A stretch of DNA of 64,000 nt from Terriglobus tenax. GTDB lineage: Bacteria > Acidobacteriota > Terriglobia > Terriglobales > Acidobacteriaceae. The notes under the pieces are model-generated. The model saw only the letters and a list, made by a program, of their open reading frames with translations. It made no database searches and was not told where the DNA came from. The stretch is taken from positions 2,542,001-2,606,000 of the forward strand of contig NZ_JAGSYA010000004.1 in the NCBI RefSeq assembly GCF_025685395.1. Reading direction: 5' to 3'. A program made the position numbers and the translations under genes. Of this stretch, positions 61,096 through 64,000 are shown in pieces (positions within the stretch are counted from its first letter, which is position 1; every line of letters begins with the position of its first letter).

Positions 61096-61940
61096 TGCAC
61101 ACGCCAAATAGTGCAGTCAATGCAATCCGAATGAGCCGTACTGTAAAGCCACAGCACGCGGCTCTCCTTCTGGAAGGTCGCAAAGACAACAAGATTTTTA
61201 GTAATTTTATTGACTGGGATAAATGTGCTCCGTATGTGCTCTCTGGAAGAGATAACGTGTTGGAGGCATTAGCTCTAGCTAGAGCTAACCAAGTCCCTGG
61301 AGTAGTGGCCATTGTAGATAGGGACTCTGATCATATCTACAATCGTAGGATTGATGATCCGTGTGTGGCTGTTACAGATAAGCGTGATTTGGAAGGTATG
61401 CTTATCGCCTCACCAGCGCTCGAAAAAGTGTTTGGAGAGCATGAAGTTAGACCAACATTCGATCTCCGCCAAACCATAGCAAATGGCGCATGTCATTTAG
61501 GTTATATGCGAGCACTATGCCACGCAAACGGATGGCATGTAGATTTTAAACGGATTCGGTACAACTCTTTTTTTGATCCGAGGACAGGTGTAGTATCCAA
61601 CAATCTTGTGGCATCTACTGTCCTGGGTTCAGCGGAAAATGTAGGCTTCGGAAGAAGTCCTCTAGAAATAGATGAGCTTATTCGGGGGATATCTGATGCT
61701 TCGCATGATCCGTTGCTCGTTTCGCAAGGACACGATATGGCCGCTGTTGCAGCCGAAATTCTAAAATTTTATACAGGGCGCCGCGACATAACAGCCCGGG
61801 ACATGGAGTCTTTTCTAAGACTGGCTTTCGAGACTGAGCATTTCCGGACGACATCCCTGTTTGCTGCACTTTGTGAGTGGCAGGAAACTAACAAAAATTT
61901 CATCGTTCTCAAGTTGGGTTGCCCAGTTATTCGAACTTAG
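61092..61940 (+). CDS. DUF4435/TOPRIM-like protein, AriB-like effector of a candidate PARIS system
   Basis: A 282-residue protein starting at ATG 61092, overlapping the ATPase stop by 4 nt (ATGA). DUF4435 features are visible: an early glutamate in ALLLEGRKDNKIFSNF (about 30), VAIVDRDSDHIY (about 75-86, an acidic DRDSD cluster), and TDKRDLEGMLI, consistent with a TOPRIM-type metal site. In PARIS AriB is a DUF4435/TOPRIM nuclease released to cut host tRNA-Lys. Length (about 300 in known AriB) and gene order agree. Homology to AriB specifically, rather than another DUF4435 effector, needs an alignment. Confidence 0.78.
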   Translation: MMHTPNSAVNAIRMSRTVKPQHAALLLEGRKDNKIFSNFIDWDKCAPYVLSGRDNVLEALALARANQVPGVVAIVDRDSDHIYNRRIDDPCVAVTDKRDLEGMLIASPALEKVFGEHEVRPTFDLRQTIANGACHLGYMRALCHANGWHVDFKRIRYNSFFDPRTGVVSNNLVASTVLGSAENVGFGRSPLEIDELIRGISDASHDPLLVSQGHDMAAVAAEILKFYTGRRDITARDMESFLRLAFETEHFRTTSLFAALCEWQETNKNFIVLKLGCPVIRT

Positions 61941-61973
61941 TCGAGAGTTGTCCAAGTAGGGCACAAAGTAAAA

Positions 61974-61993
61974 GGCCGCGCTTGCGCGCGGCC
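61974..61993. terminator. Bidirectional hairpin terminator
   Basis: 8-bp stem GGCCGCGC / GCGCGGCC with a TTGC loop. On the minus strand TTTTACTTT follows, so it should end the oxidoreductase transcript strongly; on the plus strand TTCC follows, a weak end for the ATPase/DUF4435 pair. Confidence 0.8.
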
Positions 61994-62013
61994 TTCCATC
62001 ACACCATCCAGCC

Positions 62014-62652
62014 TTAGTAAGCAGCCGTAAACCGCTGGCCGCGGAACTGGGGGTTCTCCAGCTCGTTCACCGTCGCGATGGCGTAGTCGGCGTAGCTGAT
62101 CTCGCTCTTACCGTTTTCGCCCATGATCAGGTCGTCCTTGCCGATGCGGAAGGTTCCCTTGCGGGGGCCGACTTCGAAGAATCCGGCGGGCGAGAAGTAG
62201 GTCCAGTCGATGGTCTGGTTCTTCTTCAGGTTGCCGAGGACCTTGATGTGCGACGCGCTGATCGGCAGGTACGGCTCCGGCAGGTAGCCCGAGTCGTGCA
62301 GGGTGACGCCGGGGGCGACGAAGAGGCTGCCTGCTCCGCCCACCACCAGCAGGCGGGGTCCGCCGTTCTTGCCGCCTGCTAGGGCAACGCCCTCAATCAG
62401 GTTGTCGGTCAGGCCGATCAGGACATCGGTATTGTCCGCCGGGGGAGCGATGGCGCTCACCACGGCATCGGCGCCCTTCACCACTTCGGCAATCTTGCCG
62501 GGGTTGCTGGCGTCGTCAAGCACGCTGGTGACGCCGGCCGGCTCCTCGCCTGCCTTGCGGGTTACGGCAACCACCTGGTGGCCGCGCGCCACCAGCTCCT
62601 TCACAATCTCTGAACCCGACTTGCCCTTTGCTCCGTAAACGACAACCTTCAT
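62014..62652 (-). CDS. NAD(P)-binding oxidoreductase (NmrA/SDR-like)
   Basis: From ATG 62652, with GGAGG seven bases upstream, 212 residues. MKVVVYGAKGKSGSEIVKELVARGHQVVAVTR is an atypical NAD(P)-binding glycine loop of the NmrA/YwnB-type group. Later ADAVVSAIAPPAD, LLVVGGAGSLF and WTYFSPAGFF match that group, which includes flavin or quinone reductases and redox sensors. No substrate can be assigned. An 18-bp palindrome (62669-62686) lies 17 nt upstream, in line with control by a dimeric MarR/HxlR-type repressor. A terminator follows the stop. Confidence 0.85.
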   Translation of the reverse strand: MKVVVYGAKGKSGSEIVKELVARGHQVVAVTRKAGEEPAGVTSVLDDASNPGKIAEVVKGADAVVSAIAPPADNTDVLIGLTDNLIEGVALAGGKNGGPRLLVVGGAGSLFVAPGVTLHDSGYLPEPYLPISASHIKVLGNLKKNQTIDWTYFSPAGFFEVGPRKGTFRIGKDDLIMGENGKSEISYADYAIATVNELENPQFRGQRFTAAY

Positions 62653-62668
62653 CTCTCTACCTCCTAAG

Positions 62669-62686
62669 TATTTCGATATCGAAATA
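62669..62686. promoter_or_regulatory. 18-bp perfect palindrome, candidate operator
   Basis: TATTTCGATATCGAAATA is a perfect palindrome 17 nt upstream of the oxidoreductase start, between divergent genes. It overlaps the likely promoter of the minus-strand gene, in the position of a repressor operator. Confidence 0.6.
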
Positions 62687-62792
62687 TCGATGCACTTCAG
62701 TAGATGTGGCCCGTAATAGTTCGGATGCAAGAAAAGTGACATCTATACCGGAAGCGGGTTAGAGTGTCGATGAAAACGGAGCTCGAAGGGCC

Positions 62793-63695
62793 ATGGCAAA
62801 GACGATAGGCATCATGCTCGGCGAAGGGATTGAAGCCGGGGTGGTGGTGGACAACAAGCTTACGGGCGAGATCAGTCATTTTCCGGAAGATCCCTCCGAA
62901 ACCGACGCGCTGGTCGAAAAGCCGCATGAAGATCTGGTGGAGCTGCTGTGCGACCGCGTGATCGACATTGCCGCCGGGGCGACGGACGTGACCGCCGTGG
63001 GTGTCGGCCTGCCGGGCCTGGTGCGCAACGGCGTGGTGGAAGAAGCTCCGAACCTGCCGCAGCTGAAGGGCGCGAAGGTGCAACAGACGCTGTGCGCCGC
63101 CCTGCATAAGCGTGGCTTTGAGACGAACGTGAAGCTGGTGAACGATGCGGACGCCATGGCCGCCGGTCTTGCCGCACAGCACGGCAAGCTGGACCACATG
63201 ATCCGCGTCTGGACGCTCGGCCTGGGCATTGGCTATGGTCGCTACCCCTTCCTGGAAGGCGTGTGGGAGGGCGGTCACACTGTCGTCACGCTGGACGATA
63301 AAGAACGGTACTGCGGCTGCGGCGGACGCGGCCATCTTGAGGGCATCATGGGCCACCGCGCCATGCGCATGCGCTTTCTCGATCTTGAACCGGAAGAGGT
63401 CTTCGAGGCTGCTGCAAAAGGCGACGAGCGCTGCGTGGAATTTAAGAAGCTGTGGCACAAGGCGCTGGCCGCGGCCACGGCCAGCAGCATCCATGTCAGC
63501 GGAGCAGGCAAGTTCTACCTTACCGGAATGAACACCCGCTTCCTTGACCTGCCCATGCTGGATAACTACCTGCACCAGATGGTGACGATGAGTCCCCTGC
63601 AGGGCTTCTCGATGGAGATCGTCAAGCACTCCTCAACCGCCGCCGTACTGGGCGCCGGTATCATCGCCGGTATGGAGACTACGCCCCGGCAGTAG
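62793..63695 (+). CDS. ROK-family protein with degenerate phosphate-binding motif
   Basis: A 300-residue protein of the ROK (repressor, ORF, kinase) family. The zinc-type signature is GHTVVTLDDKERYCGCGGRGHLEG (about 168-190), and the catalytic-base region LVNDADAMAAG is present. However, the first phosphate loop, usually DxGGTK, reads GIMLGEGIEAG, and the second, GTGIG, reads GLGIG. ROK kinases phosphorylate glucose, fructose or N-acetyl amino sugars; the altered loops make ATP use uncertain. GAAGGG lies close to the ATG. It is convergent with the MFS gene, overlapping it by 17 nt. Confidence 0.85.
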   Translation: MAKTIGIMLGEGIEAGVVVDNKLTGEISHFPEDPSETDALVEKPHEDLVELLCDRVIDIAAGATDVTAVGVGLPGLVRNGVVEEAPNLPQLKGAKVQQTLCAALHKRGFETNVKLVNDADAMAAGLAAQHGKLDHMIRVWTLGLGIGYGRYPFLEGVWEGGHTVVTLDDKERYCGCGGRGHLEGIMGHRAMRMRFLDLEPEEVFEAAAKGDERCVEFKKLWHKALAAATASSIHVSGAGKFYLTGMNTRFLDLPMLDNYLHQMVTMSPLQGFSMEIVKHSSTAAVLGAGIIAGMETTPRQ

Positions 63696-64000
63696 GCGCG
63701 CGTCTCTGCACTACCGCAGCAGCAGCCGTGCCAACAAACAGCACAGCAGCTACGGTGAACAGACCGCTGGCATAGCCCTGCCCGCGGTCGGACAGCCATC
63801 CCAGCAGAAACGGCCCCACAAAGCCGCCAATGTTGCCCAGCGCATTCACCAGCGCAATGGCGGGCGCGGCCAGCGTGCCGGGAAACTGCAGCGTCAGTGC
63901 TGACCACAGCGCCGGAGTCGCCGCCAGGCCAAAGCCTTCGGCAATGGCAAAGCTCACAATTAGAAACGCCACACCTGCTTTGCCCGGCATATGCGATGCC
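63679..64000 (-). CDS. MFS transporter (C-terminal part, truncated by the window edge)
   Basis: The frame is open to base 64000 and ends at TAG 63679-63681. The 107 visible residues hold three to four hydrophobic helices with TLAAPAIALVNALGNIGGFVGPFLLGWLSDRGQGYASGLFTVAAV, the signature of helices 10-12 in the anion:cation symporter branch of the major facilitator superfamily (hexuronate, galactarate and phthalate types). The GPFLLGWLSDR motif is characteristic. Substrate and N-terminus are outside the window. Confidence 0.82.
   Translation of the reverse strand, partial: ASHMPGKAGVAFLIVSFAIAEGFGLAATPALWSALTLQFPGTLAAPAIALVNALGNIGGFVGPFLLGWLSDRGQGYASGLFTVAAVLFVGTAAAAVVQRRAPTAGA

Overview
The window reads as chromosomal DNA of an acidobacterium, probably Acidobacteriaceae (Terriglobia; relatives of Terriglobus, Edaphobacter or Granulicella). 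This rests on a VWFA-related secreted protein of the type common in that phylum, an RpoB beta subunit with an eight-cysteine insertion, a short divergent omega subunit, several secreted carbohydrate-active proteins, high GC with strong GC3, and dense c-di-GMP signalling. Genus is inference.

Layout. 1-3.2 kb: end of a family-10 pectate lyase, a flavin amine oxidase, and a CLC-type fluoride exporter behind a fluoride riboswitch (minus strand). 3.2-6.2 kb: VWFA protein, RluD-type pseudouridine synthase and an Lgt-family protein. 6.7-12.4 kb: a 1116-residue secreted nuclease-like protein, a TIM-barrel isomerase-like protein and a sialidase-like protein. 12.4-16.5 kb: a coupled REC-GGDEF regulator and MHYT hybrid kinase. 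16.6-20.2 kb: GH6 hydrolase, HGSNAT-like membrane acyltransferase and a secreted protein of unknown function. 20.4-24.7 kb: a 34-residue membrane peptide, a DMT-type sugar transporter, tRNA-Pro(TGG), a membrane diguanylate cyclase and two coupled small genes. 24.8-27.5 kb: operon gmhB - DciA-like - gatC - gatA. 27.5-38.1 kb: BamD-like lipoprotein, B12/radical SAM enzyme, rpe, catalase-like peroxidase, GAF-PAS-GGDEF-EAL protein, UvrC-like half protein and a Uma2 protein.

38.2-39.35 kb is an AT-richer pair (SDH-type serine protease plus a 64-residue helical protein) directly upstream of rplA. 39.6-51.1 kb holds rplA-rplJ-rplL-rpoB-rpoC, with structured candidate leaders before rplA and rpoB; rplK, nusG and secE are not adjacent. 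rpoZ lies convergent to rpoC, each with its own terminator. 51.7-56.7 kb: DUF4139 protein, LysR regulator, lipocalin-like protein and a solitary ATPase; then gyrA.

59.77-61.94 kb is a second AT-richer insert: an ABC-type AAA ATPase overlapping a DUF4435/TOPRIM-like gene by 4 nt. This is the architecture of the PARIS anti-phage system (AriA/AriB) and is the best candidate defence system here. The window ends with an NAD(P)-binding oxidoreductase under an 18-bp palindrome, a degenerate ROK-family protein and the end of an MFS transporter. No insertion sequence, CRISPR array or rRNA was found.
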